Shown here in pieces: positions 41,742 to 54,941 of a stretch of 64,000 nt of DNA. The notes under the pieces are model-generated. The model had not been told where the DNA came from, ran no database searches, and saw nothing but the letters and a program-made list of their open reading frames with translations. The position numbers were made by a program, and so were the translations under genes. Location of the stretch: positions 159,862-223,861 of the forward strand of contig NZ_SDDV01000004.1 in the NCBI RefSeq assembly GCF_014773545.1. The letters are read 5' to 3'. Numbering within the stretch: the stretch's first letter is position 1; each line of letters opens with the position of its first letter. Origin of the DNA: Hydrogenophaga sp. (GTDB taxonomy: Bacteria; Pseudomonadota; Gammaproteobacteria; Burkholderiales; Burkholderiaceae_C).

Positions 41742-43475
41742 TTATTTCTTGAACAACTCGAATGGATTCGTGATCTTCAGCGGCACGCCCATCTTGTTGT
41801 TGATGTAAGCCTGTTGTGCGATGGTCAGCAAGTTGTTGGTGATCCAGTACAGCACCAGACCGGCCGGGAAGAAAAAGAACATGACCGAGAAGATCAGCGG
41901 CATCATCCACATCAGCTTGGCCTGCAGCGGGTCGGGTGGCAGCGGGTTGAGTGCGGTCTGAATCACGGTGGTAACAGTCATCACCAGCGGCAAAACGAAG
42001 AACGGATCGGGTGTGGACAAGTCAGTGATCCAGCCCATCCAGGGCGCGTTGCGCATTTCCACGCTAGACAACAAGACCCAGTAAAGCGCGATGAAAACCG
42101 GAATCTGGATCAGGATCGGGAAGCAGCCACCCAGCGGGTTGACCTTTTCCTCCCGGTACATCTTCATCATCTCCTGCTGCATCTGCTGCGGGTTTTCTTT
42201 CAGGCGCTCGCGCATCTCCATGATGCGCGGGTTGACCTTTTTCATCTTTGCCATGCTGCGGTAGGCGCTGGCGTTGAGCCAGTAAAACGCCGCCTTGATC
42301 AGCACCACCAGCAACACGATGGCCCAGCCCCAGTTGCCGACGAAGCCGTGGATTTTCTCCAGCAGCCAGTACAGCGGCTTGGCCAGAATGGTCAGCCAGC
42401 CGTAGTCTTTGAGCAAAACCATGCCAGGGGCAATGGTCTCGAGCAGGGTTTCGTACTGCGGGCCGACGAACAGGCGCGACTGCATGCTGTGGCTCTGGCC
42501 GGGTGCAATGGCCGGTAAGGCGCTGATGGTGCCCACGGCGTACAGATTGGGCGCGACCTGGCGCGCGAAGTTCTCCCGCGCCACGCCATCGGCCAGCAGC
42601 CAGGCGCTGGCAAAGTAGTGCTGCACCATGGCCACGAAGCCGTCGCTGGTGACTTTCTCAAACGTGGCGCTGGAATCCCGAATGTCGGCGAAGTAAATCT
42701 TCTGGTATTTTTGCGCCTCGGTGTAAACCGCCGGGCCGGTGAAGGTGGCGTAAAACGGCGTGTCGCTCTCGAGTTGGCTGCCGTCGCGCACCAGTTGCAG
42801 GTAGAGCTGTGGGCTGACCGGTGCGCCGCTGCGGTTGTGCACCTCGTGGCGCACGTCGATCACGTAGCTGCCGCGCCGCAGGGTATAGGTCTTGACCAAC
42901 TGCACGCCATCGATCTCGGGCGACTCGAACCGTACCTGCAATTCGTTCTGACCGTCGGCCAGCGTGCTGTTGCCCGGCACCAGCGTCATGGGTGTTTTGT
43001 GGGTCGGGAAGTTGCCGCCGATCAGGCCGGTCTGCGCCACGTAGGTGTTTTGTGCCGTCTGCGTCAGCAAGGTCAAGGGCGTGTCGACCTCGCCGCGGCG
43101 GGTGCCAACGGCTTGCGCATGGTGCGGCAGCCGTGCGCCAATCAGCGAGCCGCCTTCGCTGTTGAAGATCAGTTGCAGCACGTCGGTGCTGATTTCGTGC
43201 TGAAGCAGCGCGGGCGTGGGAGCGCCCACGGGTGTGGCGGCCAGCGGCCCGGCAACGGCAATCGGGGTCGGCAGGCCGACGGCGGCGACGCCCGGTGCGG
43301 GCGCCGCCTGCGGGAGCGGCTGCGCTGCCGGGGCGGCCACCGGCGCAGCGGCGGGATCGACCGAAAGCGGGAAAAAGGTCGGCTGCTGGCCGTGGTGGAC
43401 TTGCCACTTGTCCCAAATCAGGACCAGCGAAAGACCCAAAACCACCCACAGGATGGAGCGACGAATGTCATTCAT
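41742..43475 (-). CDS. yidC: Membrane protein insertase YidC
   Basis: A 577-aa inner-membrane insertase. The first helix is at residues about 6-22 (SILWVVLGLSLVLIWDK), followed by a long Pro/Ala linker and the periplasmic beta domain (about 95-360). The conserved C-terminal five-helix core starts near residue 375 with WLTILAKPLYWLLEKIHGF and contains NWGWAIVLLVVLIKAAFYWL, the cytoplasmic MKKVNPRIMEMRERLKENPQ, GGCFPILIQIPVFIALYWVL and FFFPAGLVLYWITNNLL. Its ATG overlaps the yidD stop (ATGA). Confidence 0.96.
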   Translation of the reverse strand: MNDIRRSILWVVLGLSLVLIWDKWQVHHGQQPTFFPLSVDPAAAPVAAPAAQPLPQAAPAPGVAAVGLPTPIAVAGPLAATPVGAPTPALLQHEISTDVLQLIFNSEGGSLIGARLPHHAQAVGTRRGEVDTPLTLLTQTAQNTYVAQTGLIGGNFPTHKTPMTLVPGNSTLADGQNELQVRFESPEIDGVQLVKTYTLRRGSYVIDVRHEVHNRSGAPVSPQLYLQLVRDGSQLESDTPFYATFTGPAVYTEAQKYQKIYFADIRDSSATFEKVTSDGFVAMVQHYFASAWLLADGVARENFARQVAPNLYAVGTISALPAIAPGQSHSMQSRLFVGPQYETLLETIAPGMVLLKDYGWLTILAKPLYWLLEKIHGFVGNWGWAIVLLVVLIKAAFYWLNASAYRSMAKMKKVNPRIMEMRERLKENPQQMQQEMMKMYREEKVNPLGGCFPILIQIPVFIALYWVLLSSVEMRNAPWMGWITDLSTPDPFFVLPLVMTVTTVIQTALNPLPPDPLQAKLMWMMPLIFSVMFFFFPAGLVLYWITNNLLTIAQQAYINNKMGVPLKITNPFELFKK

Positions 43476-43762
43476 GACGGGTGCTTCTTTTCTGAGGAAG
43501 GTGAAATCAGGCGAGAAAACAGGGCGGGCGCGGCGTCGGGCACCGGGTCGCAGCCGCCTTGGCACCAGGGATGGCAGCGGGCCAGCCGGTGTAGCGTGAG
43601 GTAGCTGCCGGCCAGCGCACCGTGCTGTTGCAAGGCCAGCAAGGCATAGGCTGAGCACGTGGGCTCAAAGCGGCAAGCACTGCCCAGCCAGGGGCTCAGC
43701 AGCAGCCGATAGCCCTTGACCAGGCCCAGCAGGCCCCGGCGTGGCCAGTCAGACCACATCAT
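43472..43762 (-). CDS. yidD: Membrane protein insertion efficiency factor YidD
   Basis: A 96-aa cysteine-rich small protein that assists YidC-dependent insertion. The whole family signature is present: GLVKGYRLLLSPWLG, CRFEPTCSAYALLALQQHGA and LHRLARCHPWCQGGCDPVP. Start MMWSDWP overlaps the end of rnpA by 14 bp and the stop overlaps yidC, the usual rnpA-yidD-yidC coupling. Confidence 0.93.
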   Translation of the reverse strand: MMWSDWPRRGLLGLVKGYRLLLSPWLGSACRFEPTCSAYALLALQQHGALAGSYLTLHRLARCHPWCQGGCDPVPDAAPALFSRLISPSSEKKHPS

Positions 43763-44201
43763 TGCTGGCCTCCAGCGGAGCCGGTGCGTGCCTGGGCCGG
43801 GCCGCAAGAGCTGGCGGCGCGCCCGCGCCCAGCAGCAGTTGCTGCAATTCGGCGCGCACCGCTCGTTTGAGCGCGTCCGAGCTGGCGCTGACGAACTGCT
43901 GGCGGCTGAATTCTCTGCGCAGACGCACCACCAGCGCGGCCGACGCCAGCACGGTGGCATGTTCGCCCGCGACGGCGTAGATTTGACGCCGAATCGCATT
44001 GCGCGTGACAGCGCGGCGCGCCCAGCGCTTGGGCAGCAGCACGCCAAGCCAGGCGTCGGCAGACGCAAACAGGGGTTTCTTTGACGCTGCAGCAACACGG
44101 CCCAGGGCGCAGCGGTGCAGCGCAAAGTGAAGGGTTTTGGCCACGGGAGCGCCTGCCATGACGGCCGAGAACTGTTCGCGCGAGCGCAGATGCTCAATCA
44201 T
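43749..44201 (-). CDS. rnpA: Ribonuclease P protein component
   Basis: A 150-aa basic protein cofactor of RNase P, which matures tRNA 5' ends. The conserved RNR motif is seen in WARRAVTRNAIRRQIYAV, and the N-terminal LRSREQFSAVM and LGVLLPKRWARRA fit the family. The C-terminal 25 residues are an Ala/Pro-rich extension beyond the usual length and contain the overlap with yidD. Start MIEHLRSREQF at 44201; it lies 62 bp after rpmH. Confidence 0.9.
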   Translation of the reverse strand: MIEHLRSREQFSAVMAGAPVAKTLHFALHRCALGRVAAASKKPLFASADAWLGVLLPKRWARRAVTRNAIRRQIYAVAGEHATVLASAALVVRLRREFSRQQFVSASSDALKRAVRAELQQLLLGAGAPPALAARPRHAPAPLEASNDVV

Positions 44202-44263
44202 TTCAGTGGCTGCGGGCGCGGCACCAGGACGCGGCGAGCAGGCGGCTGCGCCAGCGCGCGGGC

Positions 44264-44398
44264 TCAGACCGCCAGGCGCTTGCGGCCCTTGGCGCGGCGG
44301 GCGTTGATGACGGCACGGCCACCCCGGGTTTTCATGCGCTGGAGAAAGCCGTGGGTGCGGGCGCGGCGGATTTTGGAGGGCTGGTAGGTGCGTTTCAT
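44264..44398 (-). CDS. rpmH: 50S ribosomal protein L34
   Basis: A 44-aa basic ribosomal protein with the invariant [18 protein letters not shown] start and [17 protein letters not shown] end. It is the first gene of the rpmH-rnpA-yidD-yidC-mnmE block that faces away from dnaA. Confidence 0.97.
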   Translation of the reverse strand: MKRTYQPSKIRRARTHGFLQRMKTRGGRAVINARRAKGRKRLAV

Positions 44399-44622
44399 GG
44401 CAGTCGGTAAAAGTCTGGAAAACCCGCAATTATCGCAAAAATTCTGGGCCCAGGCGAAAACGCGCCATGCTCACACCCAGGCAAACACGCCGCCGCCGCA
44501 CTGGAGCCCACGTCCGGGTCATTCTGGGTTTGGCTCCCAGTGCGGTGGATAAGCTTGCAGTCGAACTACAATCAGCGGCCTGCTCCAAGAGCTTTATCCA
44601 CAACCACAGCACGGCCGCCGTC
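44399..44622. other. Candidate replication origin oriC / dnaA control region
   Basis: The rpmH-dnaA gap, the usual oriC site in Burkholderiales, and the point where gene orientation flips outward on both sides. It has one perfect DnaA box (TTATCCACA, 44594-44602) and one with a single mismatch on the other strand (GGTGGATAA, 44544-44552). TACAAT at 44567-44572 is a plausible dnaA -10, placing the second box over the -35 position and the first just after the start of transcription, which would suit DnaA autoregulation. Only two good boxes and a short A/T-rich segment (44421-44445) are visible, fewer than expected for a complete oriC. Confidence 0.55.
44429..44434 (-). promoter_or_regulatory. 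Candidate -10 element for rpmH
   Basis: On the minus strand GATAAT lies 31-36 bases before the rpmH start within an A/T-rich stretch. The -35 region (TTCGCC or TCGCCT at 17-18 bases) is weak, so this is a tentative promoter. Confidence 0.35.
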
Positions 44623-46035
44623 ATGTTTGAGAGTCCCCCCCGTGATGTGCAGTCTGGCACCGATGCCCAGGCCCTTTGGCTGGAATGCCTGGATCGGCTG
44701 GCGCAGGAAATCCCCGAGCAGCAGTTCAACACCTGGATCCGCCCGCTGAGCGCCAGCGTCTGCGCCGATCGTTCCAAGGTGGTGCTGGCGGTGGCCAATC
44801 GCTTCAAGCTCGACTGGGTTCGGGCCCAGTACGTCGCGCGCATCAGTGCGGTGCTGGAGTCGATTCAGGGGGCAGCGGTGACGTTGGAGCTGGTGTTGGC
44901 GGCGCGCGAAGGCCCCAGCCGCACGGCGCCGGCCCCTGCAACGGCGCAAGAGCAGTTGCTGGCCGAGTTGCCCGAACTGGCGCCGCCAGCGCCTGCTGCG
45001 GCGGCGAGCGGGCCGAAAACCCGGCTCAATCCGGCGCTCAGTTTTGCCACTCTGGTCGAAGGCTCGGCCAACCGCATGGCGCGTGCGGCCGCGTTGCACG
45101 TGGCCGGCAGCCTGGGTCAGCTCTACAACCCCTTGTTTATTTACGGCGGCGTCGGTCTGGGCAAGACCCATTTGGTACACGCCATCGGCAACCACCTGCT
45201 GGCTGATCGGCCGCAGGCCAAGGTGCTTTATCTGCACGCCGAGCAGTTCGTCACCGACGTGGTCAAGGCCTATCAGCGCAAGGCGTTTGACGAGTTCAAG
45301 GAGCGTTACCACTCGCTCGATTTGTTGTTGATCGACGATGTGCAGTTTTTTGCCAACAAGGAGCGCACGCAAGAGGAGTTTTTCAACGCTTTTGAGGCCT
45401 TGCTGGCGAAAAAATCGCACATCGTGCTCACCAGCGACACCTATCCCAAGGGCCTGGCCGACATTCACGAACGCTTGGTCTCGCGTTTTGATTCGGGGCT
45501 GACGGTGGCAATAGAGCCGCCCGAGTTGGAGATGCGGGTTGCCATTTTGATCAACAAAGCGGCGGCCGAACACGCCGTCATGCCCGAGGATGTGGCGTTT
45601 TTCGTTGCCAAGAACGTGCGCTCCAACGTGCGCGAGCTCGAAGGCGCGCTGCGCAAAATTCTGGCTTATTCGCGTTTCAACCAAAAAGAAATTTCGATCC
45701 AGCTCGCACGCGACGCGCTCAAAGACCTGCTGTCGATCCAGAACCGGCAGATCGGTGTGGAAAACATTCAGAAAACCGTGGCTGACTTCTACAAGATCAA
45801 GGTCGCAGACATGTATTCCAAAAAGCGCCCGGCCAGCATTGCCCGCCCGCGCCAGATCGCCATGTTCATTGCCAAGGAGTTGACGCAGAAAAGCCTGCCC
45901 GAGATCGGCGAGCTGTTTGGCGGGCGTGACCACACCACGGTTTTGCACGCGGTGCGCAAGATCGCCGCCGAGCGCTTGCTCAATTCCGAGTTGAATCAGC
46001 AGTTGCACGTGCTCGAACAAACGCTCAAGGGTTGA
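44623..46035 (+). CDS. dnaA: Chromosomal replication initiator protein DnaA
   Basis: A 470-aa AAA+ initiator that binds DnaA boxes and opens oriC. Domain I is at residues 1-90 ([20 protein letters not shown]), a variable Ala/Pro linker follows, and domain III carries Walker [20 protein letters not shown] and Walker [20 protein letters not shown]. Domain IV has the DNA-binding signature [15 protein letters not shown]. The ATG at 44623 is chosen; the frame is open to 44467 but that would run through the DnaA boxes. Confidence 0.97.
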   Translation: MFESPPRDVQSGTDAQALWLECLDRLAQEIPEQQFNTWIRPLSASVCADRSKVVLAVANRFKLDWVRAQYVARISAVLESIQGAAVTLELVLAAREGPSRTAPAPATAQEQLLAELPELAPPAPAAAASGPKTRLNPALSFATLVEGSANRMARAAALHVAGSLGQLYNPLFIYGGVGLGKTHLVHAIGNHLLADRPQAKVLYLHAEQFVTDVVKAYQRKAFDEFKERYHSLDLLLIDDVQFFANKERTQEEFFNAFEALLAKKSHIVLTSDTYPKGLADIHERLVSRFDSGLTVAIEPPELEMRVAILINKAAAEHAVMPEDVAFFVAKNVRSNVRELEGALRKILAYSRFNQKEISIQLARDALKDLLSIQNRQIGVENIQKTVADFYKIKVADMYSKKRPASIARPRQIAMFIAKELTQKSLPEIGELFGGRDHTTVLHAVRKIAAERLLNSELNQQLHVLEQTLKG

Positions 46036-46222
46036 GCCAGGCGCAGCGCAAGGTGTGCATGGGCGCTGCTGTTTTTTCTGGCCGGCCGTCGCGGCCGCCC
46101 GGCGTGCGGCGGGCCGGGTTGGCAAAGCGGCGAGAATGGTGAATGTTTTGCCCGCTGCAAGACCCGCAGCGACTGGTCTGCCGTATCGGGTTACCCGCAG
46201 TCCCTAGTGGAGAGAGTCTGAC

Positions 46223-50021
<3,799 letters not shown>

Positions 50022-50071
50022 GTTTGCCTTGCCCGGCCGGTTTCAGTTCAGAGCGCCGCCGTGGGCGCAGA

Positions 50072-50515
50072 TCACGGCTCAGGCGCGATCTGGTTGACGT
50101 GGAGCCAGAACTCGCACACGTGCTTGATGGTGTTGAGAAACTGCGAGAACTCGGTCGGCTTGGCGATGTAAGCGTTACAGCCGCTGTCGTAGGCGCGCCT
50201 CAGGTCGACCGGCTCGGTGGACGAAGTCAGCACCACCACCGGGATGTGACGCAGCGACGGTGAACCCTTGAGCTCCTTGAGCACGCCAATGCCGTCGAGC
50301 AGGGGCATCTTCAGGTCGAGCAAGATCAGCGCCGGGTTGGCGCTGCTGCGCCCCGCGTAGCTGCCGCGCCGGTACAGATAGTCCAGCGCCTGCATGCCGT
50401 CGCCGACGTGCGTTATGCAGCCGTCGAGTCCGTGTCGGGCCAGTGCGAGGCGGGTCAGTTCGGCGTCGTCAGGGTTGTCTTCAACCAATAAAATGCTGTG
50501 GGCGGCGTGTTTCAT
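50072..50515 (-). CDS. Receiver-only response regulator (Rcp1-like)
   Basis: A 147-aa single receiver domain with no output domain. It shows the acidic pair in ILLVEDNPDDAELTRLAL, the phospho-acceptor in ALILLDLKMPLLDGIGVL, the switch Thr/Ser in VVVLTSSTEP and the Lys in YIAKPTEFSQF. The NPDD and the long loop before strand 3 mark the Rcp1 type that partners phytochrome-like or multi-PAS kinases. Its ATG overlaps the stop of the kinase gene (ATGA 50512-50515), so kinase and regulator are a coupled pair and the output is probably protein-protein or phosphorelay. Confidence 0.9.
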   Translation of the reverse strand: MKHAAHSILLVEDNPDDAELTRLALARHGLDGCITHVGDGMQALDYLYRRGSYAGRSSANPALILLDLKMPLLDGIGVLKELKGSPSLRHIPVVVLTSSTEPVDLRRAYDSGCNAYIAKPTEFSQFLNTIKHVCEFWLHVNQIAPEP

Positions 50516-53112
50516 GTATGCAAGGCGGGGCGTGTCGAGTTTTCCAGAGTGCTTGGTGTCTGCATGGCCTGGAATGGGAGTGAAAAGCTGAATTCACTGC
50601 CTTCGCCGAGCTGGCTTTGTGCCCAAATGTTGCCTCCGTGTCGGTCGATGATACGACGCGAGAGGGCCAAACCGATGCCGGTGCCCTCGAATTCCGACGC
50701 ACGGTGCAGGCGCTGAAAGACGCCGAATAGCTTGCTGGCGTACCGGGTGTCGAAGCCGACCCCGTTGTCGCGCACGAAGAAGGTGTAGCCAGCGGCCGGG
50801 TCCACACTCCAGCCCACTTCGATTCGGGCGCGTTCGCGCGGGCGGGTGTATTTGCAGGCATTGTCCAGCAAGTTGGCCCAGACTTCGCCCAGCAGCAGGG
50901 CGTCGGCCTGAACCAGCGGCAGGTCTGGTGCAATCACCCAGTCGATCGCACGCTGGCCGTACTCATGGCTGAGCCGCCTGACGATGGTGCCGACCAATTC
51001 GGTCAGGTCAACCGGGTTGATCTGAAGGGATGAACGGCCCAGGCGCGAAAACGTCAGCAAGCCGTCGATCAAGGCGCTCATGTGCTGGGCCGATTTGGAA
51101 ATCGTGCTCAGGTAGCTGGCGCTGATGTGGTCGCACTGCGGCCCCAGGTGTTCTTCCAGCAGGCTGACAAAGCTGCACACGTGGCGCAGCGGTGAGCGCA
51201 GGTCGTGCGAGACCGAATAGGAAAAAGATTCCAGCTCCTGGTTGGCCGCCAGCAACTGCGCGGTGCGCTCTTGCACGCGCTGCTCCAGCTCGTCGTTGAG
51301 GTTGTACATCAGGTCGTCGAGCCGCTTGACGTCGGACATGTCGTGGTGTATGGCGGCAAATCCGCGCAGAGCGCCGCTGTCGTCGCGCAGGGCGATCAAC
51401 AGCGCGTGACACCAGTAGCGCGACTGGTCCGCACGCACGCGCCAGTGGGTTCGTTCGTGCTGGCCTTGGGCGGCCGCCAGGGCCAGCATGTGGTCGGCGC
51501 TTGCAGCGCCCGGGTCGGCGCCGTCGTGCTGCAACAGCAAAGCGTAATGGCGCCCCATCATCTGGGTGGGTGTGTGGGCTTCGAGGCGCTGGGCGCTGTC
51601 GGGCCAGTCGGTGATCCGGCCCTCGGTGTCCAGGAAGAAGATGCAGTGGTCGCGCAGGTTGTCTACCATGAGGCGAAAGCGCTGTTCGCTCGCCAGCAGT
51701 TCGGCCGAGCGCTCCTGAATGCGCCGCTCCAGTTCCTCGTTCAGATGCTTGGTTCTTTGCTCGATGCGCTTGCGCTCGGTCAGGTCGATGATCTGGGTGA
51801 AGAGGCCGCGCACCTGGCCGTGCTGGATGTCGGGTCTGTAGTCGATGCTGACGAAAATTTGCTGACCCTCGGCCGTGCGCTGCCAGCTCTCAAAGTGCTG
51901 CGCCTGTCCGGCCAGCGCGGCTTGCAGACGTGGGTTGAGTTCAGCCCAGGCTTGGGCCGAAATACATTCGCTCAGGTGCAGACCGATGATTTTTTGGGAA
52001 TCAAAACCGTACAAAAGCCGATGCCCGGCGTTGGCAAAGCGAAACCGCAGCATGGGATCGAGGTAGCCAATCGCACTCGGCGCCTGATCGGTGATGTTTT
52101 GAAGAAAATGCTTCTGGTCGCGCAGCGTCAGTTCGGCTGCTTTGCGCGCGCTGATGTCGATCAAGGTGCAGTTGCTATACAGGAAGCAGCCTTGCGCGTC
52201 ACGCACCGACCGGGACGACAGCAGCGCGTGAAAGCTGCTGCCGTCCTGGCGAAGGACTTCGAATTCCACGTTCTCCAGCACAGCGCCGCGCAACTGGGCT
52301 TGCAGCCGGTCTTCCAGCAGGGGAATGTCAGTCGGCAAGACGAGGTCGCGCAAGGTCTTTTTGCCGACCAGCTCGTCGCGGTCGTAGCCCAGCCAGGCCA
52401 GCGCGGTGTCGTTGATGGCGACGAACACGCCCTTGCCGTCAGTCGAGTGGTAACCGCAGGGCGCCTGCTGGTAGAGCGCCTGCGCTTGCTCCAGCGCCTG
52501 TTGCAGTCTGGCGTTGACGCCGGCCAGCGCCTCGGTGCGCCGGTGTACCCGTTGCTCCAGTTCGGCGTTGAGCTGGCGCACCTGTTCCTGCTGCTGCTGC
52601 AGTTCGGTGACGTCGCGCGAGACCACCAGCAGCAGCATCGGCTCGCCCTGGGCGGCACGAATCGGTGCCACCACGTTGTCCCACCACTTGGGCGTGCCCT
52701 TGAAGGTGTTGCCGAAGGCGATGAAACGAGCCGTTTCGCCGCGGGCCGCGCGCTCGACCGCCGCACGCGCAGGCGGTTCGCCTTCCTGCGGCCACCAGGC
52801 GCACCAGTCGCCGTGGCGCACCTGGTCGAAGTCGTCCACCTCCATCAGTCGACAACCCTGCGCGGTCATTTGCAGCAATCGCCCTTGCAGATCGAGCACC
52901 TTGATGCAGTCCGGGCTGCTGGCGATGATTTGGTGGTTGAGCTCGTCTCGCACCTGGGACAGCGCCTGCTGCGCGCGCAACTGCAGGTTTTCGGCGCGCA
53001 GGGCCTCGATTTCCAGTCGCAGGCTGCTCTCGCGGGCCGTTGCATCGGCAGCGGGCAGGCTGGACGGGGCGCACGCGTCTTGGCTCTCGGGTGTGGAGTC
53101 GGGTGTACTCAT
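50512..53112 (-). CDS. Multi-PAS sensor histidine kinase
   Basis: An 866-aa soluble kinase without clear transmembrane helices. After a coiled-coil-like N-terminus come four PAS-type domains: about 75-195 (IIASSPDCIKVLDLQGRLLQ), 235-350 (QAPCGYHSTDGKGVFVAIND), 360-475 (QAPSAIGYLDPMLRFRFAN) and 500-620 (RDHCIFFLDTEGRITDWPDS), linked by helical LNEELERRIQERSAELL segments. HisKA has the phospho-acceptor His in SYSVSHDLRSPLRHV. HATPase_c shows LLDNACKYTRP, DNGVGFDTRYASKLFGVFQR and GTGIGLALSRRIIDRHGG. It is coupled to the receiver-only regulator. A GTG at 53145 is an alternative start. Confidence 0.9.
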   Translation of the reverse strand: MSTPDSTPESQDACAPSSLPAADATARESSLRLEIEALRAENLQLRAQQALSQVRDELNHQIIASSPDCIKVLDLQGRLLQMTAQGCRLMEVDDFDQVRHGDWCAWWPQEGEPPARAAVERAARGETARFIAFGNTFKGTPKWWDNVVAPIRAAQGEPMLLLVVSRDVTELQQQQEQVRQLNAELEQRVHRRTEALAGVNARLQQALEQAQALYQQAPCGYHSTDGKGVFVAINDTALAWLGYDRDELVGKKTLRDLVLPTDIPLLEDRLQAQLRGAVLENVEFEVLRQDGSSFHALLSSRSVRDAQGCFLYSNCTLIDISARKAAELTLRDQKHFLQNITDQAPSAIGYLDPMLRFRFANAGHRLLYGFDSQKIIGLHLSECISAQAWAELNPRLQAALAGQAQHFESWQRTAEGQQIFVSIDYRPDIQHGQVRGLFTQIIDLTERKRIEQRTKHLNEELERRIQERSAELLASEQRFRLMVDNLRDHCIFFLDTEGRITDWPDSAQRLEAHTPTQMMGRHYALLLQHDGADPGAASADHMLALAAAQGQHERTHWRVRADQSRYWCHALLIALRDDSGALRGFAAIHHDMSDVKRLDDLMYNLNDELEQRVQERTAQLLAANQELESFSYSVSHDLRSPLRHVCSFVSLLEEHLGPQCDHISASYLSTISKSAQHMSALIDGLLTFSRLGRSSLQINPVDLTELVGTIVRRLSHEYGQRAIDWVIAPDLPLVQADALLLGEVWANLLDNACKYTRPRERARIEVGWSVDPAAGYTFFVRDNGVGFDTRYASKLFGVFQRLHRASEFEGTGIGLALSRRIIDRHGGNIWAQSQLGEGSEFSFSLPFQAMQTPSTLENSTRPALHT

Positions 53113-53228
53113 CGGGTTTGTCTGCAGCGTCAACCGGATGCGCACGCACGCCGCGCGGCGCGCACTCCCGACAGTTCGCCAGCAGACTCTACCCTGGCAA
53201 GCACGCGTGTCGGCACGATAAATGGGCT

Positions 53229-54731
53229 TTAGAAACGTGCTAATTCGGGGAATGGCAGCCGTCCACCGCGCACCAGCATCTTGCCGTATTCGGCGCAGCG
53301 CTGCAGCGTGGGGATCACTTTGCCCGGGTTGAGCAGCTCTTGGCCGTCAAAAGCGCGCTTGATGCCGAACATGAGCTCATTTTCCTGGGCAGAGAACTGC
53401 ACGCACATGCTGTTGAGTTTTTCCACCCCGACGCCGTGCTCGCCGGTGATGGTGCCGCCCATGGCCACGCTGGTCTCCAGAATTTCGGCGCCGAACAGTT
53501 CGCAGCGGCGCAACTGATCCGGGTCGTTGGCGTCGAACAAAATCAAGGGGTGCAGGTTGCCGTCGCCGGCGTGGAACACGTTGGCGCAGCGCAGCCGGTA
53601 TTTTTGCTCCATGGCGGCAATCGCCAGCAAAATGTCGGCCAGGCGTTTGCGCGGAATGGTCGAGTCCATGCACATGTAGTCGGGGCTGATGCGCCCGCTG
53701 GCCGGAAAAGCGTTCTTGCGTCCACTCCAAAAACGCAGCCGCTCGGCCTCGTCGCGGCTGACCGTCAGCGCCGAGGCGCCGGCCGCACGCAGCACGGCGC
53801 TCATGCGCTCGATGTCTTCTGCCACCTCTTGCGGCGTGCCGTCGCTCTCGCAGAGCAAAATCGCTGCCGCGTCGAGGTCGTAGCCGGCGTGCACGAAGTC
53901 TTCTACCGCCGCCGTCATGGGCTTGTCCATCATCTCCAGACCGGCCGGGACGATGCCGGCGGCGATCACCGCCACCACCGCGTCCCCGGCTTGGCGCACG
54001 TCGGCAAAGCTGGCCATGATGCAGCGCGCCAGTTGTGGGCGCGGCACCAATCGGACGCAGACTTCAGTCGTCACGGCCAACATGCCTTCGCTGCCCACCA
54101 CCAGCGCCAGCAGATCGAGCCCCGGCACGTCGAGCGCCTCGCTGCCAAAGCTGACCGCTTCACCTTCGATGGTGAAGCCGCGCACCGCCAACACGTTGTG
54201 CAGCGTCAGCCCGTATTTGAGACAGTGCACGCCGCCGGCGTTTTCCGCCACGTTGCCGCCTATGGTGCAGGCAATCTGGCTGCTTGGGTCGGGCGCATAG
54301 TACAGGCCGTGCGGCGCGGCGGCCTCGGAAATGGCCAGGTTGCGCACACCGGCCTGCACCCGGGCCGTGCGCGCGCGCGGGTCGAGTTGCACGATGCGGT
54401 TGAACTTGGCCAGCGAGAGCGTGACCCCCAGCGGGTGCGGCATGGCGCCGCCCGAGAGCCCGGTGCCGGCGCCGCGCGCCACCACCGGCACCGCCAGCGC
54501 ATGGCAGACCTTGAGCACAGCGGCCACCTGGGCTTCGGTTTCAGGCAGCGCCACCAGCAGCGGCCGCTCGCGGTAGGCGCTCAAGCCGTCGCACTCGTAA
54601 GGTGTGGTGTCCTCGCTGTGCCAGAGCAGGGCGTGCGCCGGCAGCACAGGGCGCAGAGCCGCCAGCACCTGGGCTTGGCGGCGCGCGCGCTCGGCGCGGC
54701 TGGTCTGGGCGGCAGTGGTTGGGGCGTTCAT
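53229..54731 (-). CDS. glcD: FAD-linked oxidase, glycolate oxidase subunit GlcD type
   Basis: A 500-aa flavoprotein. The FAD-binding PCMH domain has PVVARGAGTGLSGGAMPH and IACTIGGNVAENAGGVHCLK. The FAD-oxidase C-terminal domain has LEMMDKPMTAAVEDF, FPASGRISPDYMCMDST, NVFHAGDGNLHPLILFD and GTITGEHGVGVEKL. Length and motifs fit GlcD; D-lactate dehydrogenase or another 2-hydroxyacid oxidase is possible. The expected partners glcE and glcF are not downstream: the next gene in this direction is the kinase. The frame is open to 54896, but the ATG at 54731 gives the family-like start. Confidence 0.88.
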   Translation of the reverse strand: MNAPTTAAQTSRAERARRQAQVLAALRPVLPAHALLWHSEDTTPYECDGLSAYRERPLLVALPETEAQVAAVLKVCHALAVPVVARGAGTGLSGGAMPHPLGVTLSLAKFNRIVQLDPRARTARVQAGVRNLAISEAAAPHGLYYAPDPSSQIACTIGGNVAENAGGVHCLKYGLTLHNVLAVRGFTIEGEAVSFGSEALDVPGLDLLALVVGSEGMLAVTTEVCVRLVPRPQLARCIMASFADVRQAGDAVVAVIAAGIVPAGLEMMDKPMTAAVEDFVHAGYDLDAAAILLCESDGTPQEVAEDIERMSAVLRAAGASALTVSRDEAERLRFWSGRKNAFPASGRISPDYMCMDSTIPRKRLADILLAIAAMEQKYRLRCANVFHAGDGNLHPLILFDANDPDQLRRCELFGAEILETSVAMGGTITGEHGVGVEKLNSMCVQFSAQENELMFGIKRAFDGQELLNPGKVIPTLQRCAEYGKMLVRGGRLPFPELARF

Positions 54732-54853
54732 GGGCTTGGGGCGGTGGCTTGCTCGGCGGTCGGACTGCGCCCAGTTTAGGTCAAAGTCAGGCGCGCGTGC
54801 AGGCGACCAGCGACAAGTCTTCGAGGGCTGCACCGCCGTGTCATGAAAAACCC

Positions 54854-54882
54854 CTTGATTTTTGCGGCCATAGCCCCAAAAT
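54854..54882 (+). promoter_or_regulatory. Sigma32-type heat-shock promoter for hsp20
   Basis: CTTGATT (54854-54860), a 13-base spacer and CCCCAAAAT (54874-54882) match the heat-shock consensus CTTGAAA-N13/14-CCCCATNT well. It lies about 60 bp before the hsp20 ATG in the gap after the glcD start. Confidence 0.65.
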
Positions 54883-54941
54883 CGGCCCTGAGACACCCCT
54901 CGTGTCTTTGTTTGTAAGCCTGATACTCAAGGAGAAATGCC

